Below the pieces are notes generated by a model. It saw only the letters and a list, made by a program, of their open reading frames with translations. It had not been told where the DNA came from and did no database searches. From Chitinophagaceae bacterium (lineage in GTDB: Bacteria; Bacteroidota; Bacteroidia; Chitinophagales; Chitinophagaceae): 64,000 bases of DNA. This document shows positions 18,401 to 27,644 of the stretch, one piece after another (the stretch's first letter is position 1; the number at the start of each line of letters is the position of its first letter). The position numbers were made by a program, and so were the translations under genes. Where the stretch lies: contig JALHNJ010000001.1 of NCBI GenBank assembly GCA_022843585.1, positions 1,488,001 through 1,552,000 on the forward strand. The letters are read 5' to 3'.

Positions 18401-19521
18401 GGTAAACCTTCTTTTGTTGGAGCCTCATTATTAAAGAGCGGTACTAAATTTTCGCTGGGGATAAAATTATCCACCGCATAAAAAATATGCTTTGCTTTTT
18501 CGAGTTGCAGGTTGTCGATCATCTGGCAGAGTTTTAATCCTGCTCCATCTGTATCCACCTGGAAAACGGTGAAGGCATCAGTATTTAATTTTAAATGACC
18601 TCTGTCTATCAAACTATCATTTTTTGCACCCAGGTAAAAACCATTATTTGTTTTTGAATAGGCAGAAGGCGGACAAGAAATGGTAGTAGCGGTAGTAAAG
18701 TTGATGCCCGAAAATGCGATACGAATGGTTGGCTCTATCTTATTGGCCATGATGGCGGGCAATGTAAACTCCAGGTCAAATATCAACCCCAGCTTTCTTA
18801 ACAATTGCGGATAAGCAGCGATAACGGAAAGAATATCATGAAATTCAAAATCCGGTTTTTGTACGGGCACATGATTCTTTACTTCTTTTTTACTGTAGAG
18901 CCCATGAAAGTTTTTTAGTTGTGCAAAATCAAAAGTAGGGCTAGCGGTGGCATTAAAAGGGATCGCTTTATTTTTTCTTAATAGTTCATTTATTCTTCTG
19001 TCGGTAGGTATTTTGGTAACGATCTTATCCAGTGTAAATTTTTCACGGCCTCTTTTTGGATAGGGGATGAGTGTATAATCTGAAATGGATTTGAAAGTGG
19101 TACTATCTGTATAATAATTACTATCCGGAAGGTCATCGGCAAATTGGTTGCCCATTGTGGCGATCGTATTTTTTACAAAACTGATGATATGTTTTACCGG
19201 GTAAGATAGAATTGGTCTGTCGCTCAAGTCTTCCTGTACAAATGATCTTACTTTAACTGTTGGTGCGAACAAATTTTTCCAAAGCTGTACATCTACTTCT
19301 TTACTCACTACTTTGGCCTGCACTGCAGCACCATTTATATATACCGTGAATTTTCCGGTCTTTACTTTCTCTGCCCAGTTGAGCATATCGGGTACATTCT
19401 GCAAGGTGGTATTTACATCTTCTACCTGCAGACTTACAGCTACTGATGCATTAACAGTGTTTGTGCCAATTTTTTTTACAATTCCATTGGGAAGTGCAGT
19501 GAGTATGATCTTTTGTTTCAT
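15424..19521 (-). CDS. Very large hypothetical protein, partner of the 1103-residue protein
   Basis: 1365 residues, no signal peptide, starting 29 bp after the stop of the upstream large gene, so almost certainly the second gene of a two-gene operon. No family is recognised. It is acidic-basic mixed and beta-rich. Around residue 580 an Ig-like module is suggested by the motif IKIRTVDVAGNSVDHTF. Near 1010-1030 a KHRFINYHSIATTRYREYF block stands out as a likely conserved core. The last 200 residues contain another sandwich (VDFIIEDMDIP to AFRIKVLEYEL). No catalytic triad, nucleotide-binding or metal motif was found. Size and lack of repeats argue for a structural or surface-assembly role; this is inference. 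Confidence 0.7.
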   Translation of the reverse strand: MKQKIILTALPNGIVKKIGTNTVNASVAVSLQVEDVNTTLQNVPDMLNWAEKVKTGKFTVYINGAAVQAKVVSKEVDVQLWKNLFAPTVKVRSFVQEDLSDRPILSYPVKHIISFVKNTIATMGNQFADDLPDSNYYTDSTTFKSISDYTLIPYPKRGREKFTLDKIVTKIPTDRRINELLRKNKAIPFNATASPTFDFAQLKNFHGLYSKKEVKNHVPVQKPDFEFHDILSVIAAYPQLLRKLGLIFDLEFTLPAIMANKIEPTIRIAFSGINFTTATTISCPPSAYSKTNNGFYLGAKNDSLIDRGHLKLNTDAFTVFQVDTDGAGLKLCQMIDNLQLEKAKHIFYAVDNFIPSENLVPLFNNEAPTKEGLPVNRTAGIAVAKNGMAAGVQQKFVRMNALKPALVAAGMTPDGLTGTNATYILPGEILYADDLNLGYRMDVQPEGMGGKWFSLHKRNNKYSFINSGNNYIDIPDMPADEGYIQIGAAEEDTDSGKQLKIGEAIARWDGWNLSVPPPGSALNDPMLDNEEDIYDKSNPASRIKEENKYRAPISQDFKLSVTPAVEKGTLPMLRFGKRYSIKIRTVDVAGNSVDHTFTPENAGQAIVPNIRYMRYEPADTPFLLLGNKMKDGESSEMMVVRSNEGIAVEEYEKTIAGNKYIADSVRHVKPPRCTVERATTHGMLDKGFGEANAAQAASYYQKIIAEKDPLFKEEDNSPNLQIFNPEQQLLPVEYLADPMAAGVTFFISTNDPNPKLPNPETVTRRISFFFDEEVTTDALANKLASTDEWFNPKTFRILLREGNPSINWEASSRTLKVTLQKGVIFKMNYASFWRPGELLRQSGILEMMGLNNLNTAVGKRIAGGQHWMFSPWRQISFVHAVQQPISVDASGKKYPAIVNMVPDRDYGDNFSWLNTQLLVHGPSTGQFDLDADWQDWIDDVEEPALQIVDVKAKVFHFTTLYLVFDYVFGDLNGIKNNPFKALKHTFNDTKHRFINYHSIATTRYREYFFMLVKEKGNAFKLTREGEILKKVNILSSARPATPKVEYVIPTFEWARTTTGKKTVTGRISGLRVYLKRPWYSSGEGEQLAVVLMFPKVSDNIGGSVGATYTTWGTDPARLSAALPNGITPRHTDFVNLKPGNTDMVAVAEHPTAKVAVAAFDVKYDEDRQLYYADIMFNSGTAYFPFVRLALAAYQRHSVRKNDTDCCLSPIVQPDYIQIPAPRASSVEFGASRRNVTVAISGTIARMAQVPEYRSRVDFIIEDMDIPSSEETAISLDKKPIDSYQYVLKSTDIVNNAFFHSHQFQLPAAYSSKAFRIKVLEYELITYDPLKPNPNPGGANFGSMPLKERLVFADVYEVKTEFGISN

Positions 19522-19550
19522 TGTTTTGGTCTTTTAAAATCAACAGAAGG

Positions 19551-22500
19551 TTAAGCAGCATAAGCGGCGCAATATTCCAGCCATTCATTTTCTTTAATGG
19601 CCATCTGGAAGTTGGGATCTTTTCCGCTTCCTTTAAATGTTCGTTGTGTATGAAGGGTTACAGAAGCACTGAAGAACAAAATTTCAATTTTCATTTTCAA
19701 CGTTGCTTCACCAAAAGCTTTTTCTTTATCGATGAGATAAGTTAAGGCCAGGTATAGTTCAATACTTGCTGTAATTAATCCAAGAATACACACCGAACCA
19801 TTGATGCGGACATAACCGGTAAGGGTGGTGGAATTTTGTCCATCTACTAATTCCATTTTAAAATAAATACCGGCCACTATACTCACACCGCCGCTGGCTA
19901 CACCGAGGTTGATAGAAACGGCTGCTCCAAATTCCAATGAAGCTTCTATCATTCGTATTCCATGCAAGTCTATTTCCATTCCGAAGAAACCACCGCCTCC
20001 GAGGAATGATACAGTGAGGCAGAATGGTTGTTGTCTTGTACAGAAATTAAAACCGAAGGTGAGTGGTGCACCGGTGAAAGGAAGATTGACTTCTGCGCCG
20101 AGTGTCATATTGCTTAATGAGAATACACCCATCTGCACATTGGGAATGGCCAATGAGTAACCACATTTAATACCGGTTAATGAAACATCGAGATAAGGCG
20201 GATCAGAAAATCCATCAGAAGGAATGAGTGAATTTATATTATTGATAAAAGCTAATGCACCGCCAAACACCACACAGGGGTTCGCCATTTCCACACTTAC
20301 ATCTGCTTTCTTCCCGGCTTCTGTTACAAAACTGATCTTATTAAAATCAATATTGATGAGGCCTTTTAGAATTGCAATTTTAAAAGCGGTCAAGGTAGCA
20401 TCCGTTCCAAATGATGGTACGCCGGTTGGGTTTTTCTTTTTTACTCTTGCCTGTGTAACAATGGAGAAAGAAGAACCTCCTTTTTTTACAAATTGAACAA
20501 ATCCGAGGTCTATATTTTTTAATTGTGGTTTAATAACATAAGAAGTGATGTATTCATCAGCTGTTTCTTCGGTGGTGAGGTTGGGAATTTTTGGTGCCCT
20601 GTCAATTAAAGGCTTTGCAAGATCATAGGAGCTGGCATCGCCACTAACAAAGTTTAAAATCTCACTCAATTTAAATACACCGAATAGTTTTGGATCTGGC
20701 AAATTGCTTACATCAAAAAAATCATCAGCAGTGGCTGCTGCATTTTTAAATTTGCTTATGTCGCCACCAATAGCACCGGCGAGTTTTGATAAGCCACTGA
20801 GGTTGAAATTGGGTGTGGCCATACCACCGGTCTTATCACTTTGCCCTGCAAAATTTACAGCTTGTGCAAAATTGAATTTTGCAAATACATGTCCTTTATT
20901 ATTATCATCTTCTAACGAAACAGAGACGGGTTGTGCAACACCGGTCAGTCGTTGATAGGAAGGCTCAATAATATTTGCCTGTTTCAATACAGGAAGAAAT
21001 CCCTGTGGTTCGTTTGCATTGGTATATGTTCTGGCACCGAAAGTAATTTGCTTTGCTACATAGGTTGTGTCATTTCCATTTTTTACTTGGGGAGCCAGTG
21101 TAAATTTTTGTCCTTTCAGGTCGCTGTTGTTGGATATTTTAAATCCGGTGTTATAGGCATCTACTAATTTAGTTCTATTGGATGCACTGCCCGATACATT
21201 GGTGCTGATAAAAGCAAGCGGCATCGTAAAGTCAACAAAATTTCCATCCAGGTCTTCTGCTTTTACTTTAAATGGCACATCCTGGTTATTGCTGCGGATA
21301 ACAAATTGGTCGGTAGCCACCATAACTGCTGCGTCCACTAATTTCTTCTTATTGAAGTCCAACAGGGGAGATGCGGTGGTGATCATTTCCACTTTGCTGA
21401 AACTGAAATTCATAAACTCCCCGTTGCTGTCACGATAGTTGTAATCTTTTACAATTTCTGTGATCACAACGATCATCCGTTGAAAGTTAGCAGCTGTTCC
21501 GGTACCAGCATGTGGTTTTCTTTCGGTAATTTTTATTAGTACAGCTTCATGTCCGAATGGCATAATGTTTCCGGCTTCTACTATTTCTACATAATGCTCC
21601 CTGCCGAGTGTTTCAATATGCCGCCATTTTAAAAGATTCAGTGCATTGTTATTATTGCCAAATAAAATATTGGCAGACTCTAATTTTTTTCTTTCTACCA
21701 CCAATTCGCTATCGAGCCATGCACCTAAGGTTGTAAGAAATAGTTTATACGCTTTGATAGGTTGTGGTACAAAACCTGGTATCTGGAAATTAGATGATTC
21801 ATGAACAATACGATGACGATCTTTATTGCTCATGGAAGTAAGACCGAGGTACGGATCAACTTTAGGAATGACAGCTTCTTTGTAATCTTTTTTTGCATCA
21901 TCGGCCCACATAGCCCGGAGAATTCTTTGCTCATTAGTAAATGAACTTTCATCAACACCGCCGTTTTTTGTTTTTGTTCCCATGCGGGTATGCCAGAGTT
22001 CAAAGAGTTGGTTGGTCTCTTTTAAAATTCCTTTATCCGCATTTAGTTTTCTAATATGATTCCATCCTGCAATACTGGTGGGAGATAGGTAAAGCCGCAT
22101 AGGTACCTCCAGCGAAGTTTCTAACTCCGTCAATGGGCCTACTGGATCTTTAGCAAGTGCAGTTAGATTTTCCCGTACATTAACGATAGCATCTGCCCGG
22201 CTGTTTCTTTCTTCCTGCACAATCTCCCTGTTGAGAATTTGTTTTTCATCTTTGGTAATACCTCTGCCGGTTACTACATTTTTTATTCTCGAAACAGTGT
22301 TGATCTTTTTTTGCAGTTTATCAATTTTAGGGTTTACCGGTGGATTGATAATTGCTTTGCCAGAAGAAGGTTGTTTTGCTCTGTCGTTTACTACGAGGTT
22401 ATATTTTTCCCAGGCCAGCATTTCTTTTACATCAAGTGGTATGGAAGAAATATTGGCAGGAATAGAAAAGACCAGTCTGCTTTCACCGCCGATCAGCATT

Positions 22501-22862
22501 CTGCCGGGAACTGTTGGCGACTCAATAGCATTTTCTTCTTCTTTCCATGCCTGCTCACTCATGGATTGTGGTTGAAACACCACTACCACATATGCAGGAT
22601 TTCCTTTTTTCTGTAAGCTGTTTCCTGTTAGCGTAAAATTATAATAGCGAAGCTCTAAAGAAAGAAGATCAAATTGTCGTAAGAGGGTGATAGCAATATA
22701 ACGGGGAGCAGTTTGAAGATTGGTGATCTCATTGGTAGGTTTGGTAACCCTTATTTGTGTAGCAGCGGGTTTACTTAAAAAGATAGCACTGCCGAGTCCT
22801 AAAAATTTCAGTAGCCGTCTTCTTTTTTCATTAAAAGAACGGCCTTCTTTTTTTGTTGACAT
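19551..22862 (-). CDS. Very large hypothetical protein with basic, Tat-like N-terminus
   Basis: 1103 residues. The N-terminus has an RRRLLKFLGLGSAIFLSKPAA stretch like a Tat leader or membrane anchor. The first 500 residues are mixed helix and strand with long charged helices (KLQKKINTVSRIKN; DAIVNVRENL). From about residue 850 the sequence becomes a run of amphipathic strands rich in Gly and Phe (FLGGGGFFGMEIDLHG, LEFGAAVSINLG, GIYFKMELVDG, LEKMKIEIL-like), compatible with a long beta-sheet or barrel domain. It ends in LEYCAAYAA. No known domain recognised. It is the first gene of the pair and is not close to any gene upstream (317 bp gap). Confidence 0.7.
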   Translation of the reverse strand: MSTKKEGRSFNEKRRRLLKFLGLGSAIFLSKPAATQIRVTKPTNEITNLQTAPRYIAITLLRQFDLLSLELRYYNFTLTGNSLQKKGNPAYVVVVFQPQSMSEQAWKEEENAIESPTVPGRMLIGGESRLVFSIPANISSIPLDVKEMLAWEKYNLVVNDRAKQPSSGKAIINPPVNPKIDKLQKKINTVSRIKNVVTGRGITKDEKQILNREIVQEERNSRADAIVNVRENLTALAKDPVGPLTELETSLEVPMRLYLSPTSIAGWNHIRKLNADKGILKETNQLFELWHTRMGTKTKNGGVDESSFTNEQRILRAMWADDAKKDYKEAVIPKVDPYLGLTSMSNKDRHRIVHESSNFQIPGFVPQPIKAYKLFLTTLGAWLDSELVVERKKLESANILFGNNNNALNLLKWRHIETLGREHYVEIVEAGNIMPFGHEAVLIKITERKPHAGTGTAANFQRMIVVITEIVKDYNYRDSNGEFMNFSFSKVEMITTASPLLDFNKKKLVDAAVMVATDQFVIRSNNQDVPFKVKAEDLDGNFVDFTMPLAFISTNVSGSASNRTKLVDAYNTGFKISNNSDLKGQKFTLAPQVKNGNDTTYVAKQITFGARTYTNANEPQGFLPVLKQANIIEPSYQRLTGVAQPVSVSLEDDNNKGHVFAKFNFAQAVNFAGQSDKTGGMATPNFNLSGLSKLAGAIGGDISKFKNAAATADDFFDVSNLPDPKLFGVFKLSEILNFVSGDASSYDLAKPLIDRAPKIPNLTTEETADEYITSYVIKPQLKNIDLGFVQFVKKGGSSFSIVTQARVKKKNPTGVPSFGTDATLTAFKIAILKGLINIDFNKISFVTEAGKKADVSVEMANPCVVFGGALAFINNINSLIPSDGFSDPPYLDVSLTGIKCGYSLAIPNVQMGVFSLSNMTLGAEVNLPFTGAPLTFGFNFCTRQQPFCLTVSFLGGGGFFGMEIDLHGIRMIEASLEFGAAVSINLGVASGGVSIVAGIYFKMELVDGQNSTTLTGYVRINGSVCILGLITASIELYLALTYLIDKEKAFGEATLKMKIEILFFSASVTLHTQRTFKGSGKDPNFQMAIKENEWLEYCAAYAA

Positions 22863-23179
22863 AGCAAAAGGTTAAGTTGGTAATGGTTTCGTATTCAATT
22901 TAAAAATTATATCGCCTATAAACTGCCATGGTATAAGTTTGTTGATAATTTGTAAGTAAGTCCGATATATAAGCTGGTTATTTTTTAAGACAAAACGAAT
23001 TAGAGCCTGCAATAAAAAAAGTGATTGTATTTAGCTAATTAACACTGATTGAATACAATAGCCGTTATTTTACCGGAGAGAATGGTAAAGTATTTTTATT
23101 TGCCTGTAATGGCAGTCTGGGAAGTTTTAGAACGAATGCTCCTTAATAAGGGCATATACTTTTGTTGGCAGAGAATATT
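22863..23179. other. Intergenic gap without recognised gene
   Basis: AT-rich 317 bp between two minus-strand genes. It should contain the promoter of the 1103-residue gene, but no clear TAnnTTTG box on the minus strand was found. A short plus-strand frame here lacks coding character. Confidence 0.5.
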
Positions 23180-26100
23180 TTATTTGATAAGAATAAATGT
23201 TCCTTTCCTGAATACAACCGGATCGCAATCGGTTTTTGCTTTTATCATATAGATGAATACACCCGTATCTTGTAATACTCCTTTGTACATACCGTTCCAG
23301 CAATCACCAACTTTAGTAGAATAAAAAACCCGTTCGCCCCAGCGGTTAAAGATACTGAATTCAATTTCAGAAATAGTGCCCCAGTATTTTATGCCATAGC
23401 AATCATTCAAGCCATCGTTGTTTGGAGTAAAGCCGGTTGGCATCTGGTAATTTACCAGGTTATCTTTTGTAACGTTAACGGTAATAGAATCATTGTTGAT
23501 GCACCCATTGTTGTTTGTACCCGTAACAATATATTTTGTAGTTACCATTGGACTTGCAATTGGTGTGGCACTGGTAGTTGTATTTAACGAAGCTCCCGGC
23601 GTCCAGATGTAAGTAGCAGCACCTGTTGCAGCTAAATTACTTTGTGAGAGCATACAGTTAATGTCGTTTGATTTGGAAGTTCGTATGGTGGGCAGCGGCA
23701 ATGCCGTAATTATGGTAGATAAAGTAGTACTGTAATTACAAAGCGTATCAGTAATCAATACAGAATAAGTTGTTGTAGCAGTAGGCGTGGCTGTTGGATT
23801 TGGAATGGATGTATTACTAAGTGTTGGATTTGCCTGCCATAAATAAATATCGCCACCACCGGCTAACAATTGAATAGGAGCATTGATACAAACCTGGTCG
23901 GGAGGATTAATGTTAAAAGAACTGGCGGATCGTACATCAATTTTTATAGAATCTGTATTGGTGCAGGTATTGGCACCGGTAACCGTTACAATGTATGTAG
24001 TAGTACTTGCTGGTGTGGCAAGTGGTGTTGCTGATGATGGGTTATCTAAACTTGCAGCAGGCAACCAACTGTATGCAACACCACCAGCAGCTAACAACCG
24101 GATTGAGTTGGCTGCACAAATGGTATCATTAGCTGATTTTGTGATCGTTGGTTTTAGATTTACCGTAATGTCAACGGTATCTTTTGCTTCGCATCCTGCT
24201 AAGGTGGTTCCGGTAACAATATAGCGGGTAGTTGTTGTTGGTGTAGCAATGGGATTTGCAATAGCTGGATTACTAAGGGTGGCACCTTGTGTCCAGCTAT
24301 AGGTAGCAGCACCGGTTGCATTTAATTGAATGGAGGCACCTTCGCAAATAGCCGTGCTGTTGGTAGCTGCAACAAGCGGCGTATCTACAATAATTTTTAC
24401 CGAATCTCTTTTAATAAGTACCGGTGCAAACGAAATATCATCGAGTGCAAAATCATTTCCGATAACCTGTGTGTTTTTATTGACGATGGAAATGTTAGCC
24501 GTTGTGTTATTGCCGGAGTTCCAGGTAGTATAAAATTGTGTCCATGTACAGGTAGGCAAACTGGCTGTAATAAGTGTACCCACATCATTATCATTAATGG
24601 AGAATTGCAATTGTGCAGGATTGGGCGGCCACAGTGCTTGTATCCAGGTAGAAAAAGCATAGTTGGTATTTGGTGTAACGGTCACCGTTTGGCTCCACAC
24701 TTTAACATTCGGAGTCGGTGCACCGTTTATCAGCATCATGTTTCCATTGCCGCTTGTATGATCGCCGCAATTGCTTAAGGAAGCATTCCATGCCTGCGGG
24801 CTTGGACCTACGAAGTATTGTCCTTCTGTTGTATTGGTTGTTGCATAATTATAAGCAGAAGTAAAACCAGTGTTACCGGCATTAAAATTTCCGTTGTTAA
24901 TAATATTTGTTCCGGGTATTTCGGCTGTATAGTAATAGGTAATATTTTCTGGGGTAGAAGTAATTGGGTTGGCTGAATTCGGATTGTCTAAATAGGTTGT
25001 TGGCGTCCAGCAAAAACCAAGTGAGGTACTGGTGCGAAGTTGTTTGGTAGTACCGAAGCAGATGGTGGTATCTGGGGTGAGGATGATGTTATCGTTAATT
25101 ACCCCGATGCTGATTGTTTTTGTTACTGTATCTGTACAAGGTCCATTGTTTACGCTATACTTCACAATGTAATTGCCTGCCGCAGGATAAAGATGTATTG
25201 GTGATGTGGTGCCAGTGGTTGTTGTAGCATCACCAAAAGACCAGTAAGGATTTTGATTGCTGGTACCTACCCCGGTAAATTGTACCGATAGCGGGTTACA
25301 AACATCAGGCTTATAAGTGAAGTCGAAATCTAAAGCACTGGCAGCAGTTATATCTCTTGATATACTGTCTTTACAGCCATTAATATCTGTAACTACCAAT
25401 TTTACCGTAAATGTTCCGGTGGTAGAATAAGTATGCGATGTGTTTTGTGTATTGGCAGTATTCCCATCTCCAAAATACCATTGCCAGTTGGCGATAGGAT
25501 TGGTGTTGGTGTAACCCAGCCCCTGGAAATTAAATTGACTGCAATTAGTGATAGTATTGGTAAATCTTACGGAATCAATATTTACTTTGAAGAGAGTGGT
25601 CGCAACTGGAATTGCAAGATTGAATAAGGTAGTTCCATTTTGTCCTGCAGTTGCTCCCCAAGCATTTCCTGCATCTTGTGTAAGCACTCCATTTGCACCG
25701 CCGGTATTTATGTTGGATACATTAGCGGGCAATGAACCGTTAGTTAAAAAAAGAAGTCCGCCGCTTCCACCACCACCTGCACCGATTCTTCCACCCAACG
25801 CAACTGAGCCAACCATATTAGCACCATTACCTCCTTTATTTTCTACCGTAGTATTATCAATTATCTGATTAACATTTAACAAGACGGAACCAGCGGCACC
25901 ACCACCACCCATGCCATCATGACAATCAGTAGCAGGAGGTATTACACATGCTGATCCATTGTTTCCATTTGTAAGAATTCTATTTCCGTTTGTAGTTAAT
26001 GTGTTGGAAATAATAATGGCAATTCCACCGCCATTACCACCATTAGGAACAGGGTTGCCGGTATTATCTGCCTGGCCGGCACCACCACCGCTGCCAGCAA

Positions 26101-27601
26101 AAATTTTATTAGCTGCTGTGGAATAAGTAAGGCTACGTCCGCCAATTCCACGATTATCGAATGGCGCATTACCACAGGCATCTAAGGAGTAACCACCAAG
26201 TCCCCCATTACCACCATTTGCACCACCACCGCCACCACTGTTGTGACCAAGTCCACCACCGCCACCACCAGCGGCACTACCTTTCCCATAATTAATACTT
26301 GCTGCCGGAGAAGCAATGCTTTCTCCTTTTTGCCCCGCAATTGCATTGCTGCTTTGCGGATAGAAATAATTGTTTTGAAAACAATTGAGTACCGATGTTT
26401 GAGAATTGAAACCTGTGCCGCCTCTAAAGCCTCTGCCACTTACATCAATAGGTGCATTTAAAGTAATTGCGTTGGCAGAATTGAGAACAAGAACACCTCC
26501 TTTATTTCCATCCCATGGCAAACAAGTTAGTGTAGAAGTAATGATTGCATTTTGATAATAGGGTACTCTTATCAGTTGCACTTTACCAATGGGTATATCA
26601 TATTGCCGGACGATTGTGTTTTTTAGTTCAATGATATTTCCGGTTTTACTTTTTACATAGTTGAATTCGTAATTACCAGCGTTGTTGTAATTTGTTATAG
26701 TACCGAATGTTGCAGTATTGGTAGCATCAATATCAGCACCTTTCATTTGTATCATCAATACGGTATCACCAATGTTGAATGCATTGGCATCTTCTACAGT
26801 AATTCTATTTGCACAAGGGTTTAATGCAAGAATCGGTGTATAATCATTAATGATACTACTGATAGTATTGGGTATAAAGCAGGAGTCTATGAAATAATTG
26901 CAGGTTGGCAGTGTTGAATTAAGTGATGCACTTCCTCCAAGTGTTCCATTCCAGATAGGATTTCCTTGTTTGTTAAGCAGGTTGTCAAAAGTATAGTAAG
27001 CAAGTAAACCAGTTTGTGTGGTTGGATTGGGTAAAGATGTATTCATAAAGGCTCTGATCTGGGACTGAGTCCTAACAACATTCCATATCCTTACTTCATT
27101 AATACGCCCAATTAGGTTTGTGTTATGAACCAATCCATCATAAAGCCCAATTCTAGTTTCATGGCTATTTTGAAACATATTCCCTGTCGCAGGAACGCTA
27201 CTCATTAGAAAGCCATTTCGGTAAAACTTTAAAGTGCTACCGTCGTACACCATAGCAGCATGATATACTTTGTTTAATTGTATCTCACAAATCGGTGGTG
27301 TAGTAAAAAAGCCATTTGTGGTTGTTATTTCTGCATTATTGGGTCGCAAAAGATAGTTCACATCATTAAAATCAACGTGTTTCGAAACTAAGTCACCCGC
27401 CCAATTATATCCGTTAGAGTAAGGTGTAGTTCTGCTAAATATAGCTTCAACTGTTATAGTGTTTCCAGGTACATCAAGATCTCCAACACTTACATAAGAT
27501 TGATAAGAAGGTAAATTGAGCCAGTTGTTGCAGGGGATATTTAATTGCGCATAGCAAAAATTATAAACAAAAAGAAAAACAAGAAGACCTGCAAATCTCA
27601 T
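23180..27601 (-). CDS. Multidomain T9SS surface protein with gliding-motility C-terminal domain
   Basis: 1473 residues from the ATG at 27601 (MRFAGLLVFLF); a TTG 8 codons upstream is less likely. Layout: signal peptide to about 19; LamG/concanavalin-like domain about 30-220 (AAMVYDGSTLKFYRNG, INEVRIWN); a glycine-rich region about 440-620; two PKD domains about 685-845 (WYFGDGNTAN, YWSFGD); a carbohydrate-binding-like region. Four or five Ig-like repeats follow, each with the pattern TYxWxPxASLxN...ATPxTTTxYIV. The C-terminal domain of about 85 residues (MPTGFTPNNDGLNDC, FNRWGERVF) is the CHU_C type used by T9SS. Likely cell-surface adhesin or glycan-binding protein. Confidence 0.88.
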   Translation of the reverse strand: MRFAGLLVFLFVYNFCYAQLNIPCNNWLNLPSYQSYVSVGDLDVPGNTITVEAIFSRTTPYSNGYNWAGDLVSKHVDFNDVNYLLRPNNAEITTTNGFFTTPPICEIQLNKVYHAAMVYDGSTLKFYRNGFLMSSVPATGNMFQNSHETRIGLYDGLVHNTNLIGRINEVRIWNVVRTQSQIRAFMNTSLPNPTTQTGLLAYYTFDNLLNKQGNPIWNGTLGGSASLNSTLPTCNYFIDSCFIPNTISSIINDYTPILALNPCANRITVEDANAFNIGDTVLMIQMKGADIDATNTATFGTITNYNNAGNYEFNYVKSKTGNIIELKNTIVRQYDIPIGKVQLIRVPYYQNAIITSTLTCLPWDGNKGGVLVLNSANAITLNAPIDVSGRGFRGGTGFNSQTSVLNCFQNNYFYPQSSNAIAGQKGESIASPAASINYGKGSAAGGGGGGLGHNSGGGGGANGGNGGLGGYSLDACGNAPFDNRGIGGRSLTYSTAANKIFAGSGGGAGQADNTGNPVPNGGNGGGIAIIISNTLTTNGNRILTNGNNGSACVIPPATDCHDGMGGGGAAGSVLLNVNQIIDNTTVENKGGNGANMVGSVALGGRIGAGGGGSGGLLFLTNGSLPANVSNINTGGANGVLTQDAGNAWGATAGQNGTTLFNLAIPVATTLFKVNIDSVRFTNTITNCSQFNFQGLGYTNTNPIANWQWYFGDGNTANTQNTSHTYSTTGTFTVKLVVTDINGCKDSISRDITAASALDFDFTYKPDVCNPLSVQFTGVGTSNQNPYWSFGDATTTTGTTSPIHLYPAAGNYIVKYSVNNGPCTDTVTKTISIGVINDNIILTPDTTICFGTTKQLRTSTSLGFCWTPTTYLDNPNSANPITSTPENITYYYTAEIPGTNIINNGNFNAGNTGFTSAYNYATTNTTEGQYFVGPSPQAWNASLSNCGDHTSGNGNMMLINGAPTPNVKVWSQTVTVTPNTNYAFSTWIQALWPPNPAQLQFSINDNDVGTLITASLPTCTWTQFYTTWNSGNNTTANISIVNKNTQVIGNDFALDDISFAPVLIKRDSVKIIVDTPLVAATNSTAICEGASIQLNATGAATYSWTQGATLSNPAIANPIATPTTTTRYIVTGTTLAGCEAKDTVDITVNLKPTITKSANDTICAANSIRLLAAGGVAYSWLPAASLDNPSSATPLATPASTTTYIVTVTGANTCTNTDSIKIDVRSASSFNINPPDQVCINAPIQLLAGGGDIYLWQANPTLSNTSIPNPTATPTATTTYSVLITDTLCNYSTTLSTIITALPLPTIRTSKSNDINCMLSQSNLAATGAATYIWTPGASLNTTTSATPIASPMVTTKYIVTGTNNNGCINNDSITVNVTKDNLVNYQMPTGFTPNNDGLNDCYGIKYWGTISEIEFSIFNRWGERVFYSTKVGDCWNGMYKGVLQDTGVFIYMIKAKTDCDPVVFRKGTFILIK

Positions 27602-27644
27602 AAGGAGGCTTTCGTGAAAAAACAAACTTAAAAATACTCTTTTT

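Noticed and set aside
20224-20955. Plus-strand frames across the large hypothetical genes
   Set aside because: They are shadows of the 1103-residue coding region, with composition mirroring it.
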